A stretch of 64,000 nucleotides of DNA from Hydrogenobacter thermophilus TK-6. Lineage in GTDB: Bacteria; Aquificota; Aquificia; Aquificales; Aquificaceae. Positions 1-7,210 of this stretch are shown piece by piece. The translations under genes were made by a program, and so were the position numbers. Below the pieces are notes generated by a model, which had not been told where the DNA came from, did no database searches, and saw nothing but the letters and a program-made list of their open reading frames with translations. The stretch lies in NCBI RefSeq assembly GCF_000010785.1, contig NC_013799.1, positions 1,116,001 through 1,180,000 of the forward strand. The letters run 5' to 3'. Each line of letters opens with the position of its first letter. Position 1 is the first letter of the stretch.

Positions 1-6
1 AAAAAG

Positions 7-372
7 ATGATAGAAATTGTGCTTTCGCAGGTGCCGGTACCCAAAAGCAATCGTTATGTACGCAGAAAAGGTGGTAAGGTCTTCAAACCCCCAAGGGTAA
101 AAAATTGGGAGGTAAGAGCCTTATGGGAAATATCCCAACAGTATAGCGGAAAGCCTCTTGAGGGAAAGCTGTCTATGGATGTGGTGCTGGTGCTTCCCAA
201 CAACAGAAAGAGGGATATAGACAACATGCTAAAAAGTCTTTGGGATATACTGGAAAGAGCAGGCGTTATAAAAAACGACCATCAGATATACGAAATAAGA
301 ACCATCAAGAAGGTGATAAAGGGTGAGCAGAAAACCATCGTAAGGATAAAGGAGTTTACAGAAGATCACTGA
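7..372 (+). CDS. rusA: RusA-type Holliday junction resolvase
   Basis: A 121-residue protein of the RusA family, homodimeric endonucleases that resolve Holliday junctions. The motif RDIDNMLK is present, and D70, D72, K76 and D91 fall at the same numbers as the essential acidic and lysine residues of E. coli RusA (family knowledge), so an active enzyme is likely. Length matches the family (about 120 residues). The start lies six bases from the window edge, so its ribosome site cannot be judged. It converges on the LysM gene, overlapping its 3' end by 7 bp. RusA is often phage-borne, but no other phage gene is near, so a chromosomal role in recombination is inferred. Confidence 0.9.
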   Translation: MIEIVLSQVPVPKSNRYVRRKGGKVFKPPRVKNWEVRALWEISQQYSGKPLEGKLSMDVVLVLPNNRKRDIDNMLKSLWDILERAGVIKNDHQIYEIRTIKKVIKGEQKTIVRIKEFTEDH

Positions 373-1781
373 GCATTCCTGAGATATTCGGTGGGATCAA
401 GTGGCACACCATCTTTTGTTCTAAGCTCAAAGTGAAGCATGCACTCCCCCGAGTTGTTTTTTGTACCTGCGGTTGCTATTTGCTGTCCCTTACTGACTGT
501 TTCACCCCTTTTTACCATATTTTTGGAGTTGTATGCGTAAAGTGATATAAAATCTCCGTGTTCTATTATCACCATGTTGCCGTATGCTTGAAGGTCATCA
601 CCGCTGTATATAACCTTTCCGTCGTCAACGCTTCTTACAGCTTCTCCACAGTTGGTTATAATGTCCACACCCCTCGTAGATTTTACCACCTTGCCGTCAA
701 CAGGCATGGGTATACTGCCCTTTGAGACCTTTATCTCTGTTGGTGGTGCCTGTCTCTCTTCGGGAATGCTTGCCGTGTTTTTCTCACCGAGTTTTGGAGT
801 TTTTTCCTCCTTTGCTACCGCTGAGACTGGAATTTTTAACACCATACCCACATGCAGCTTTTTGCTTTTTAAATGATTTACTCTCATGACCTCCTTTGTG
901 GACACGCCATACTTCTCTGCTATAGAGCTAATGGTCTCTCCCCTTCTTACCCTGTGTTTGACATAGCTTACTTTAGTTTTCCCCCCCGGTATTTCCTCGC
1001 TTTTTGCCGTTCCCTTGGGTATCTTTACTCTTGTACCTTTTTTGAGCCAGACACCTTTGTACTCTGGATTTAACTTTTCTAAGGTTTTTAGCGATATGCC
1101 AAGTTTTTTGGATATGTGCTCAAGTTTTGCACCACGCTCAACGGTGTAAAAGTCGTAGCTTTCTTCTGCAACTTTCTTCTCCTCTTTTTCTTCTCCTTTA
1201 GGCACCTTTACCTTAGTACCTTTGCTCAAAAATTTACCCTTGTATTCTGGATTTAAAGCTTCTAACTCTTTTAGAGGCACACCCAACCTTTTAGCTACAT
1301 GTTCAAGCTTCCCTCCTTTCTGCATCACATAGTAGTCGTAATCTTGTTTTGCTCTTGTGGTTGCTTCTTTGGTTTGCTCGGCTTTTAAAACTCCCTTTGG
1401 TACTTTTACCTTTGTGCCTTTTTCAAGCCAAGCACCCTTATACTTTGGATTTAGCTCCTCTAACTCTTTTACAGGCAGTCCTAACCTTTTGGCTACATGC
1501 TCAAGCCTTCCTCCTCTTTCCACCACATAGTAATCATACTCCTTAGTTTTTGCCCTCACTGACTTTACATAACCCGTAGGTATGCATATCTTTTCACCAA
1601 CCTTTACCCTGTTAGGGTCAAGGTGCTTGTTATGGCTCAGTATATCTTCTACGCTCACACCTTTTTTCTTAGCTATGCCTGTTAATGTGTCACCTTTTTG
1701 AATTTTGTAGTATTCGCACTCTTTGGCATACGCAAAACCCAACAATACACTAATACCTAACGCTAAAACCTCTCTCTTCAT
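366..1781 (-). CDS. Five-LysM protein with degenerate M23 (LytM) domain
   Basis: A 471-residue exported protein: a signal peptide at residues 1-19, five LysM peptidoglycan-binding repeats (about 23-68, 83-128, 147-192, 207-252, 275-318) and a C-terminal LytM/M23 domain from about 355. In active M23 enzymes zinc is held by HxGxD and HxH; here these read TRGVD and MLH, so one His of each pair is missing. By analogy with NlpD/EnvC it is probably a non-catalytic regulator of an amidase; an amiC-type amidase lies at 36366. Repeats 2-4 are near copies of one another. The start is supported by GGAGG spaced seven bases before ATG. It overlaps the acylphosphatase gene by 32 bp. Confidence 0.88.
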   Translation of the reverse strand: MKREVLALGISVLLGFAYAKECEYYKIQKGDTLTGIAKKKGVSVEDILSHNKHLDPNRVKVGEKICIPTGYVKSVRAKTKEYDYYVVERGGRLEHVAKRLGLPVKELEELNPKYKGAWLEKGTKVKVPKGVLKAEQTKEATTRAKQDYDYYVMQKGGKLEHVAKRLGVPLKELEALNPEYKGKFLSKGTKVKVPKGEEKEEKKVAEESYDFYTVERGAKLEHISKKLGISLKTLEKLNPEYKGVWLKKGTRVKIPKGTAKSEEIPGGKTKVSYVKHRVRRGETISSIAEKYGVSTKEVMRVNHLKSKKLHVGMVLKIPVSAVAKEEKTPKLGEKNTASIPEERQAPPTEIKVSKGSIPMPVDGKVVKSTRGVDIITNCGEAVRSVDDGKVIYSGDDLQAYGNMVIIEHGDFISLYAYNSKNMVKRGETVSKGQQIATAGTKNNSGECMLHFELRTKDGVPLDPTEYLRNAQ

Positions 1782-2022
1782 CTCTTATTACCTCCTTTCT
1801 TATCTCCATGAGTTCCACCTTAGAAAGGGGTGGACCTTCGGAGAGTTTTTTAAAAAAGTCCCACACTGTGTCTTTGTCCCCCTGAACAAAAACCTCAACC
1901 CTTCCATCGGGCATGTTTCTAACCCATCCATCAAGACCATAACTCTCCGCAAGGGTTTTTGTGTATGCTCTAAAGCCTACTCCCTGAACGATCCCGCTCA
2001 AAAAAACTCTGTAAGCAACCAT
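1750..2022 (-). CDS. acyP: Acylphosphatase
   Basis: A 90-residue acylphosphatase, a small cytoplasmic enzyme hydrolysing acyl phosphates such as carbamoyl phosphate. The signature GIVQGVGFRAYT contains the catalytic Arg, and GWVRNMPDGRVEV supplies the catalytic Asn in the usual position. Length is normal. No Shine-Dalgarno precedes ATG; instead TAAAAT lies six bases upstream, suggesting a leaderless transcript. The LysM gene follows with a 32-bp overlap. Confidence 0.93.
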   Translation of the reverse strand: MVAYRVFLSGIVQGVGFRAYTKTLAESYGLDGWVRNMPDGRVEVFVQGDKDTVWDFFKKLSEGPPLSKVELMEIRKEVIRDEERGFSVRY

Positions 2023-2028
2023 AAAAAA

Positions 2029-2034
2029 ATTTTA
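2029..2034 (-). promoter_or_regulatory. Predicted -10 box of acyP (leaderless)
   Basis: TAAAAT on the minus strand, six bases before the acyP ATG, with no ribosome site between. No good -35 is visible; the region upstream is the end of the lipoprotein gene. Confidence 0.45.
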
Positions 2035-2039
2035 CCCTA

Positions 2040-2405
2040 TCAGAAGGCTTCCTTGGACCTCACTTCCTCTATGAGATTGCCTCTCTCGTCGTATATTCTC
2101 ATAATGGCTTTTGTTTTCCTGATTTGCGTTTCTGACCTTATGGTCCCTCCTTTGTATTGGACCCATCTCTGCCTTGACCCATCCTGAGTAAAGTATATTT
2201 CGGACCTCATATCTCCGCTGGTAATAACCACCTTGCACCAGTTTAGCTCTTCGTAATCCACTATACCCTCAACAGTTATGCTGGTAATACCGCTAAAGCT
2301 GACACCCTTTGGACACCAGCTATTGGTAGCCTCCTTATAAGTACCTTTTCCTGTACAGGAGAATAACCCAAGGGCAATGATAAAGCTCATTAACCGTTTG
2401 CACAT
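2040..2405 (-). CDS. Small predicted lipoprotein, function unknown
   Basis: A 121-residue protein starting MCKRLMSFIIALGLFSC: a short signal peptide ending in a lipobox-like LFSC, so probably lipid-anchored at Cys17. The mature part is beta-rich in appearance, with two further Cys (near residues 31 and 57) and a charged C-terminus. I recognise no family. ATG at 2405 is preferred over an upstream in-frame GTG because TATAAT lies eight bases before it, whereas the GTG would be only two bases from that box. It is divergent from ispH and upstream of acyP on the same strand. Confidence 0.65.
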   Translation of the reverse strand: MCKRLMSFIIALGLFSCTGKGTYKEATNSWCPKGVSFSGITSITVEGIVDYEELNWCKVVITSGDMRSEIYFTQDGSRQRWVQYKGGTIRSETQIRKTKAIMRIYDERGNLIEEVRSKEAF

Positions 2406-2413
2406 TAACACAC

Positions 2414-2436
2414 ATTATACACCAAAGGTTTATATT
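2414..2436. promoter_or_regulatory. Divergent -10 boxes, lipoprotein / ispH
   Basis: TATAAT on the minus strand (2414-2419) lies eight bases before the lipoprotein ATG. TATATT on the plus strand (2431-2436) lies seven bases before the ispH ATG. Neither gene has a Shine-Dalgarno. The start codons are only 38 bp apart. Confidence 0.5.
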
Positions 2437-2443
2437 TTTATCC

Positions 2444-3349
2444 ATGGTAGAAATAGTGGTGGCAGAGCATGCAGGTTTTTGCTTTGGAGTTAAAAGAGCT
2501 ATAAGTATTGCAGAGCAATCTTCCGAGCTTTCCAAACAGGGCAAAAGGGTCTTCACCATGGGACCCCTCATACACAACCCACAGGAAGTAGAAAGGCTGA
2601 GAAAAAAGGGTGTTGAGCTTTTATATACTGAAGATGCACTCAAAAGCGGAGATACCGTCATAATAAGGTCTCACGGCATACCCCCCAAAAAGGAAAGACA
2701 GTTAAAAGAGCTCGGTCTTAATGTGATGGATGCCACATGCCCCTATGTGAAAGCAGTCCATGATGCGGTGGTAAAACTCTCTCAAGAGGGTTATTTTGTG
2801 GTGCTGGTGGGAGAAAAGAGCCATCCTGAAGTGATAGGCACGTTGGGTTATCTTGAGGAATCTGGCGGAAAAGGCACTGTGGTGGAAAGTTTTGATGACC
2901 TAAAAGCAGTTCTGGGTAAAGACAAGGTAGGCATAGTGGCACAGACAACCCAAAACGAACAGTTTTTTAAGGAGGTGGTTGGAGAGATAGCCATCTGGGC
3001 AAAAGAGGTAAAAGTAATAAACACCATATGCAATGCAACTTCCGAGAGACAGGAAGATGTTTATAAGCTTGCTCCGGAAGTTGATGTAATGATCATAATA
3101 GGTGGTAAAAACAGTGGAAACACAAGGAGGCTTTATGAAATATCCAGAAGTTTAAACCTCAATAGCTACCATATAGAGACTGCGGATGATATAAAGCCTG
3201 AGTGGTTTATTGGGGTCAAAAGGGTAGGAATAACTGCGGGCGCATCCACACCTGATTGGATCATAAACTCTGTGGTGGAAAGGATAAGGGAAGTTTCTAA
3301 GGAGGAGCAAAATGAATATAGTAGGACTTGTAGAGAAGGTGCAGGATAA
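2444..3349 (+). CDS. ispH: 4-hydroxy-3-methylbut-2-enyl diphosphate reductase
   Basis: IspH (LytB), the last enzyme of the MEP isoprenoid pathway, reduces HMBPP to IPP and DMAPP with a [4Fe-4S] cluster. The three cluster cysteines are in AGFCFGV (near residue 13), ATCPYV (about 98) and TICNATSERQ (about 193); HSHPEV-like SHPEVIG and TQNEQFF are typical. It has 301 residues, including a C-terminal tail of about 15 residues past the usual end, which overlaps mqnE by 38 bp. No ribosome site precedes ATG; a -10 box ends eight bases before it. Pairing with mqnE fits isoprenoid supply for menaquinone side chains. Confidence 0.96.
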   Translation: MVEIVVAEHAGFCFGVKRAISIAEQSSELSKQGKRVFTMGPLIHNPQEVERLRKKGVELLYTEDALKSGDTVIIRSHGIPPKKERQLKELGLNVMDATCPYVKAVHDAVVKLSQEGYFVVLVGEKSHPEVIGTLGYLEESGGKGTVVESFDDLKAVLGKDKVGIVAQTTQNEQFFKEVVGEIAIWAKEVKVINTICNATSERQEDVYKLAPEVDVMIIIGGKNSGNTRRLYEISRSLNLNSYHIETADDIKPEWFIGVKRVGITAGASTPDWIINSVVERIREVSKEEQNEYSRTCREGAG

Positions 3350-4421
3350 AAACTTAAGGCGCATAGGTGAGAAGGTCTTAAAGGGTGAAAGGCTCTCCCC
3401 AGAAGATGCTATTTACCTCTTTTACTCATCGGAACTTGCCTATATAGGAGCTCTATCCGAATACATAAACAGGAAGAAAAACGGCATGTTTGCTTACTTT
3501 ATAGTAAACAGGCAGATAAATCCCACCAATGTGTGCATATACCAGTGCAGTTTTTGTGCTTTTGGTGTCACTAAATCGGACCCAAGAGCTTACGAAATGA
3601 GCCTTGAAGATATACTTAAGAAGGTAGGGGAAACTTACGCACAAGGTGGAAGGGAGGTGCACATAGTGGGAGGTATTCCTCACCACTGGAAGGCAGAAGA
3701 CTATGTAAGGCTTGTCAGAGAAGTTAAGAGAGCCTTTCCAGAAATCACGGTAAAAGCTTGGACTGCCATAGAGATACACCATATGTCAAAAATATCTGGA
3801 AGGTCTTATGAGGACATCCTCAAAGAGCTAAAGGATGCGGGCGTTGAGGTCCTGCCAGGAGGCGGTGCGGAGATATTCTCCGAGAGGGTAAGAAGCATAA
3901 TAGCACCATACAAGGCAAACGCACAGGAGTATCTTGAGGTACACAGAACAGCCCATAAACTTGGCATACCCACTAACGCCACCATGCTTTACGGTCATGT
4001 GGAGACTTACGAAGAGAGAGTGGAGCATATGCTAAAACTCAGAGAACTTCAGGACGAGACGGGAGGTTTTCAAGTTTTTATACCCTTAGCTTACTGGCCA
4101 GAGGGAACTAAGCTGGGTGGTAAGAGAACATCTTCGGTAGATGACCTTAAAACCATAGCCATATCAAGACTTTTCCTTGATAACTTTGAGCACATAAAGG
4201 CATATTGGGTAACGCTTGGCGAGAAAGTTGCTCAGATAGCTCTCAACTTTGGAGCGGATGATATAGATGGCACCATAGAGGAAGAAAAGATCGTGCACTC
4301 CGCAGGTACAAAATCCGCATACGGACACTCAAGGGAAAGACTTATAAAGCTCATAAAAGATGCTCAAAAGATACCTGTGGAAAGAGACACCTTCTACAGA
4401 CCTGTGAGCATACACTCCTGA
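3312..4421 (+). CDS. mqnE: Aminofutalosine synthase (radical SAM)
   Basis: MqnE (369 residues) makes aminofutalosine from 3-[(1-carboxyvinyl)oxy]benzoate and SAM in the futalosine route to menaquinone. The radical-SAM cluster motif is CIYQCSFC (Cx3Cx2C). HIVGGIPH and AWTAIEIHHMSKISG distinguish MqnE from its relative MqnC and from CofH. The start is preceded by AAGGAGG within the ispH end. Translational coupling to ispH is likely given the 38-bp overlap. Aquificales quinones derive from this pathway (established for the group). Confidence 0.93.
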   Translation: MNIVGLVEKVQDKNLRRIGEKVLKGERLSPEDAIYLFYSSELAYIGALSEYINRKKNGMFAYFIVNRQINPTNVCIYQCSFCAFGVTKSDPRAYEMSLEDILKKVGETYAQGGREVHIVGGIPHHWKAEDYVRLVREVKRAFPEITVKAWTAIEIHHMSKISGRSYEDILKELKDAGVEVLPGGGAEIFSERVRSIIAPYKANAQEYLEVHRTAHKLGIPTNATMLYGHVETYEERVEHMLKLRELQDETGGFQVFIPLAYWPEGTKLGGKRTSSVDDLKTIAISRLFLDNFEHIKAYWVTLGEKVAQIALNFGADDIDGTIEEEKIVHSAGTKSAYGHSRERLIKLIKDAQKIPVERDTFYRPVSIHS

Positions 4422-4428
4422 TAAGCAT

Positions 4429-4470
4429 ATGATGGTAATCATTTAAGTAATGAGATCATCCACCTAAAAT
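4429..4470 (+). promoter_or_regulatory. FNR/DNR-type site and -10 box
   Basis: ATGAT-GGTA-ATCAT at 4429-4442 is a perfect inverted repeat containing the TGAT-N4-ATCA core of FNR/DNR/NNR regulators. TAAAAT at 4465-4470 is a plausible -10, giving a start of transcription near 4477. The palindrome centre (4435.5) would then sit at about -41.5, the class II activator position. The following ATG is at 4479, so the mRNA would be nearly leaderless. Confidence 0.62.
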
Positions 4471-4478
4471 ATATAAGT

Positions 4479-4877
4479 ATGAATTCACTTACAAAAGTGA
4501 ACCTTCTTCTCAGCTTTCTCTACCTCTTATTGGGAAGTCTTCTTGGGCTAATGCTGGGATATAAGCAAACTGCGAGTTCTCTGTTTTCCATGGGTGGCTC
4601 TCCTACCCTTGCTCATGCTCATCTACAGCTTGTGGGCTTTGTCACCCAGATGATCGTTGGCGTTACCTATCACATAGTGCCTATGCTAAGTAGGGGAAAG
4701 ATAAACAGCTTTAAGCTTGGATACTTACACACAGCTCTTTTGAATGCAGGACTCTTAATCCAAGTTTGGGGATTCTTGACAGATAGGATACTCTTTAAAA
4801 GTTTTGGGTCTTTGTTACTTTTTGCATCCATTGTTATGTACCTTTTTAACATTCTAAAAAGCATGAAGTGGAGGTGA
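4479..4877 (+). CDS. Four-helix membrane protein, oxidase/NnrS-like
   Basis: A 132-residue protein with four predicted membrane helices (about 7-27, 43-67, 78-100, 104-124). AHAHLQLVGFVTQ and the following YHIVPML resemble the His-rich helix of heme-copper oxidase subunit I and NnrS-type heme proteins, so heme or metal binding is inferred. It is far too short to be a complete oxidase. No Shine-Dalgarno is present; the FNR-type promoter just upstream suggests expression under low oxygen or nitric oxide. A cupin follows after 4 bp and a ScdA_N protein after that. No family name is claimed. Confidence 0.7.
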   Translation: MNSLTKVNLLLSFLYLLLGSLLGLMLGYKQTASSLFSMGGSPTLAHAHLQLVGFVTQMIVGVTYHIVPMLSRGKINSFKLGYLHTALLNAGLLIQVWGFLTDRILFKSFGSLLLFASIVMYLFNILKSMKWR

Positions 4878-4881
4878 AGCT

Positions 4882-5184
4882 ATGAAAGTAAATCTTCTGA
4901 AAGTGCCCTTTGATGAGTCAAGGACCAGGCACACCCTTGCGTATGACTCCAAGGAGGCGAGGTTGGTGGTTTTTTCCATGCCACCGGGAAGTGAAGTGCC
5001 TCCTCACACAAGCCCCTCAAGAGTGCTCCTGTACTGTGCAAAGGGAAGTGGTGAATTTCTAAAAGGTAAAGATTGGATAGCGGTAGAAGAAGGTGATGTG
5101 GTAGCCTGTGAGCCTTTGGAACCTCACGGTATGAAGGCAAGCACCCCTATGATAGTAGTTGCCACGATAGCACCCGCACCTTAA
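4882..5184 (+). CDS. Small cupin-domain protein
   Basis: A 100-residue single-domain cupin. EVPPHTSPSR with GEF about 15 residues later resembles cupin motif 1, and EPLEPHGM resembles motif 2, but only two of the usual three to four metal-binding histidines are evident, so metal binding is unsure. GGAGG before ATG supports the start. It lies between the membrane protein and the ScdA_N gene in one likely operon, so a role in the same stress response is inferred; the substrate is unknown. Confidence 0.75.
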   Translation: MKVNLLKVPFDESRTRHTLAYDSKEARLVVFSMPPGSEVPPHTSPSRVLLYCAKGSGEFLKGKDWIAVEEGDVVACEPLEPHGMKASTPMIVVATIAPAP

Positions 5185-5199
5185 AAAAGGAGGAGAAGC

Positions 5200-5400
5200 A
5201 TGATAGACAAAAGTATGACGGTAAACGAGCTACTCAGAAGCTATCCTCAGGTACAAGCTCTCCTTGAAAAGTACTACATAGACTATTGCTGTGGAGGACA
5301 CAGGACGCTTGAGGAGGTGGCAAAAGAGCATGGTTTTGACCTTAACGAATTTCTGGAGGAGGTAAGAATACTCATTACAAAGCTTAACAAAGGAGCTTAG
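5200..5400 (+). CDS. Stand-alone ScdA_N (DUF542) domain protein
   Basis: A 66-residue protein made only of the N-terminal domain of the RIC/ScdA/YtfE iron-sulfur repair family: YYIDYCCGG carries the paired cysteines and VNELLRSYP is typical of its first helix. Full-length RIC proteins add a di-iron hemerythrin-like domain that is absent here. AAAGGAGGAG before ATG supports the start. RIC proteins answer nitric oxide and oxidative damage (family knowledge), which fits the upstream FNR-type site. It ends 13 bp from the convergent DsrE gene; no hairpin terminator is visible between them. Confidence 0.85.
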   Translation: MIDKSMTVNELLRSYPQVQALLEKYYIDYCCGGHRTLEEVAKEHGFDLNEFLEEVRILITKLNKGA

Positions 5401-5413
5401 TTCTTACTGTCCA

Positions 5414-5833
5414 TCAGTACTGCATAAATATAGTCGCCGGTTCCGCCTTTTCCGTGAGAAACCATGTAGCCCCTACTATCCCATCCGCTTCAGGGATAAG
5501 GTCCCTCTCCTCAACGCCGAATATCTGAGCTGCGAGACTACAGGCGTATAAATGTACCTTCCCCGTTTCTTTGAGTTTCTTGAAAATCTCATGAAGGTCT
5601 GCTGGAAGTCCTGCTGCTTTTACCCTCTCTTCTATCATTTCTACTGGCGTTCCGGCGTGATCTGCAGAGGGTTTTATAGCTTCAACACCTTGCTTGGAGA
5701 GAAGCCTGACAGCCCAGTTTACGAAAAGGATGTTTATCTCGTCGTAGTATGCCACACCCAAGTAAGCGAAGGCGAGCGGGGTTAAAACCAGGTCGTAAGC
5801 ATCTTGCCTCACAACCATAGCCATAGTTTTCAT
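5414..5833 (-). CDS. DsrE-family sulfur-carrier-like protein
   Basis: A 139-residue DsrE/DsrF-like protein. The fold signature includes NILFVNWAVRLL and the C-terminal YACSLAAQIFGV, whose Cys (about 97) is the likely sulfur-binding residue; no other Cys is present. This single-Cys pattern resembles DsrE2-type proteins involved in sulfur trafficking (inference). AAAGGAGG precedes ATG. The gene lies 60 bp downstream of tetR on the same strand, with a consensus promoter and palindromic operator between, so it is probably the main TetR target. Confidence 0.82.
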   Translation of the reverse strand: MKTMAMVVRQDAYDLVLTPLAFAYLGVAYYDEINILFVNWAVRLLSKQGVEAIKPSADHAGTPVEMIEERVKAAGLPADLHEIFKKLKETGKVHLYACSLAAQIFGVEERDLIPEADGIVGATWFLTEKAEPATIFMQY

Positions 5834-5855
5834 CTTCCACCTCCTTTATTAGAGT

Positions 5856-5884
5856 AAAATAATACCGATCGTTCGGTATGTCAA
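5856..5884 (-). promoter_or_regulatory. dsrE promoter with TetR-type operator in spacer
   Basis: On the minus strand TTGACA (5879-5884), a 17-bp spacer and TATTTT (5856-5861) form a good sigma-70 promoter. ATACCGA-N4-TCGGTAT (5862-5879), a perfect inverted repeat, fills the spacer and touches both boxes, so a bound dimer would block RNA polymerase. The neighbouring tetR product is the obvious candidate. Confidence 0.8.
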
Positions 5885-5893
5885 GAAGTTTTT

Positions 5894-6469
5894 TTAAGGG
5901 GAAAGGGACCTCCATACGCACTCCCCAAGACTACCGGCGTATGAGGTTAATGGATCCTTTATAACACCGTCCCATTTTAGCTGCATGAGACGAACAGGAG
6001 CAGCGGTTATACATACGGCGCAAAGCTCTGGGTCAATATCCCTTATTCTTCCTTTATTTATCTCTTTTCTACAAAATTTCTTGAGAAGTTCCATCGGCTC
6101 TGTGGAACAAACAGGAACATCTAAAATTTCCCTATGTTTAACATACAGAGCATACTCCATTGTGTACCTGTCTTCTTCTGCAAGTATAAGAAGTTCCCTG
6201 ATTATACCTGTTATCTTCTCTTTTGTTCCTTTTCCTTTACGGAGAGCTGTTTCAAGTCTTTCTTTTATCTTTTCTACAGTTTCTCTGTATATCTCACTTG
6301 CTATCTCCTCTTTACTTTTAAAGTGATGGTATAAAGCTCCCGTGCTGACTCCAGCTTCTTTTGCTATGTCTCTCATGCTTGTGTTGAAGTACCCTTTCTC
6401 TACGAAGAGTCTTTTTGCTGTTAGGATTATGCTTCTCCTTGTATATTCACCTAACTGCTTTTTACTCAT
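5894..6469 (-). CDS. TetR-family transcriptional repressor
   Basis: A 191-residue TetR regulator. The N-terminal helix-turn-helix is clear: ILTAKRLFVEKGYFNTSMR then DIAKEAGVSTGALYHHFKSK (about 14-53). The C-terminal ligand domain carries several Cys (near residues 126, 135, 153 and 156), which may matter in a sulfur-linked regulator (speculative). The open frame continues upstream to 6589 but there encodes CRISPR repeat, so ATG 6469 is preferred; AAGG lies right against that ATG, so the ribosome site is poor. The array's trailing repeat ends about 75 bp upstream on the same strand. Confidence 0.88.
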   Translation of the reverse strand: MSKKQLGEYTRRSIILTAKRLFVEKGYFNTSMRDIAKEAGVSTGALYHHFKSKEEIASEIYRETVEKIKERLETALRKGKGTKEKITGIIRELLILAEEDRYTMEYALYVKHREILDVPVCSTEPMELLKKFCRKEINKGRIRDIDPELCAVCITAAPVRLMQLKWDGVIKDPLTSYAGSLGECVWRSLSP

Positions 6470-6487
6470 CCTTAATTCTTGACATAT

Positions 6488-6514
6488 ATTGTAGCTTATA
6501 CTATGTTCGGTAAA
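6488..6514 (-). promoter_or_regulatory. Possible tetR promoter with operator half-site
   Basis: TACAAT (6488-6493) and TTTACC (6509-6514), 15 bp apart on the minus strand, may form a weak promoter. TACCGAAC (minus strand, 6505-6512) repeats one half of the dsrE operator exactly, while the other half is poorly kept. Weak autoregulation is possible. Confidence 0.35.
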
Positions 6515-6609
6515 AAGGAGGAAGCGAGGATCAGCAATCAGGAGATAAGGACCCTTATAGGCACCTAATAAACGTCCCCGGTGGACCAAACGCCTTTTTT
6601 ACACGCATC

Positions 6610-7210
6610 GTTTCAATCCCTTATAGGCACCTAATAAACTTTATGTCTGCTATTTTCTCCCTTGTTGTGGGTGCCCGTTTCAATCCCTTATAGGCACCTA
6701 ATAAACCGCCTCCAATAAAACAGGGTATAAATATGGGTCTCCGGTTTCAATCCCTTATAGGCACCTAATAAACATTTAACATAGGCATAAGCGAGTAAGT
6801 GTTGATATAAGTTTCAATCCCTTATAGGCACCTAATAAACTTTATGTCTGCTATTTTCTCCCTTGTTGTGGGTGCCCGTTTCAATCCCTTATAGGCACCT
6901 AATAAACCGCCTCCAATAAAACAGGGTATAAATATGGGTCTCCGGTTTCAATCCCTTATAGGCACCTAATAAACATTTAACATAGGCATAAGCGAGTAAG
7001 TGTTGATATAAGTTTCAATCCCTTATAGGCACCTAATAAACTGAGATATGTAGAGCAGCTACAGGAGGCAAAGTTCAGTTTCAATCCCTTATAGGCACCT
7101 AATAAACATTTAACATAGGCATAAGCGAGTAAGTGTTGATATAAGTTTCAATCCCTTATAGGCACCTAATAAACTGAGATATGTAGAGCAGCTACAGGAG
7201 GCAAAGTTCA
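6610..7210. repeat. Nested tandem duplications in old end of array
   Basis: The unit S2-S3-S4 (from 6610) is followed directly by an identical S5-S6-S7 (from 6811), a 201-bp tandem duplication of three repeat-spacer units. S7-S8 is then repeated as S9-S10, a 133-bp shift. The S4 sequence is therefore present three times (6774, 6975, 7108). Confidence 0.95.

Noticed and set aside
6470-6589. N-terminal extension of tetR
   Set aside because: It translates the degenerate last CRISPR repeat (LLGAYKG) and does not resemble TetR proteins.
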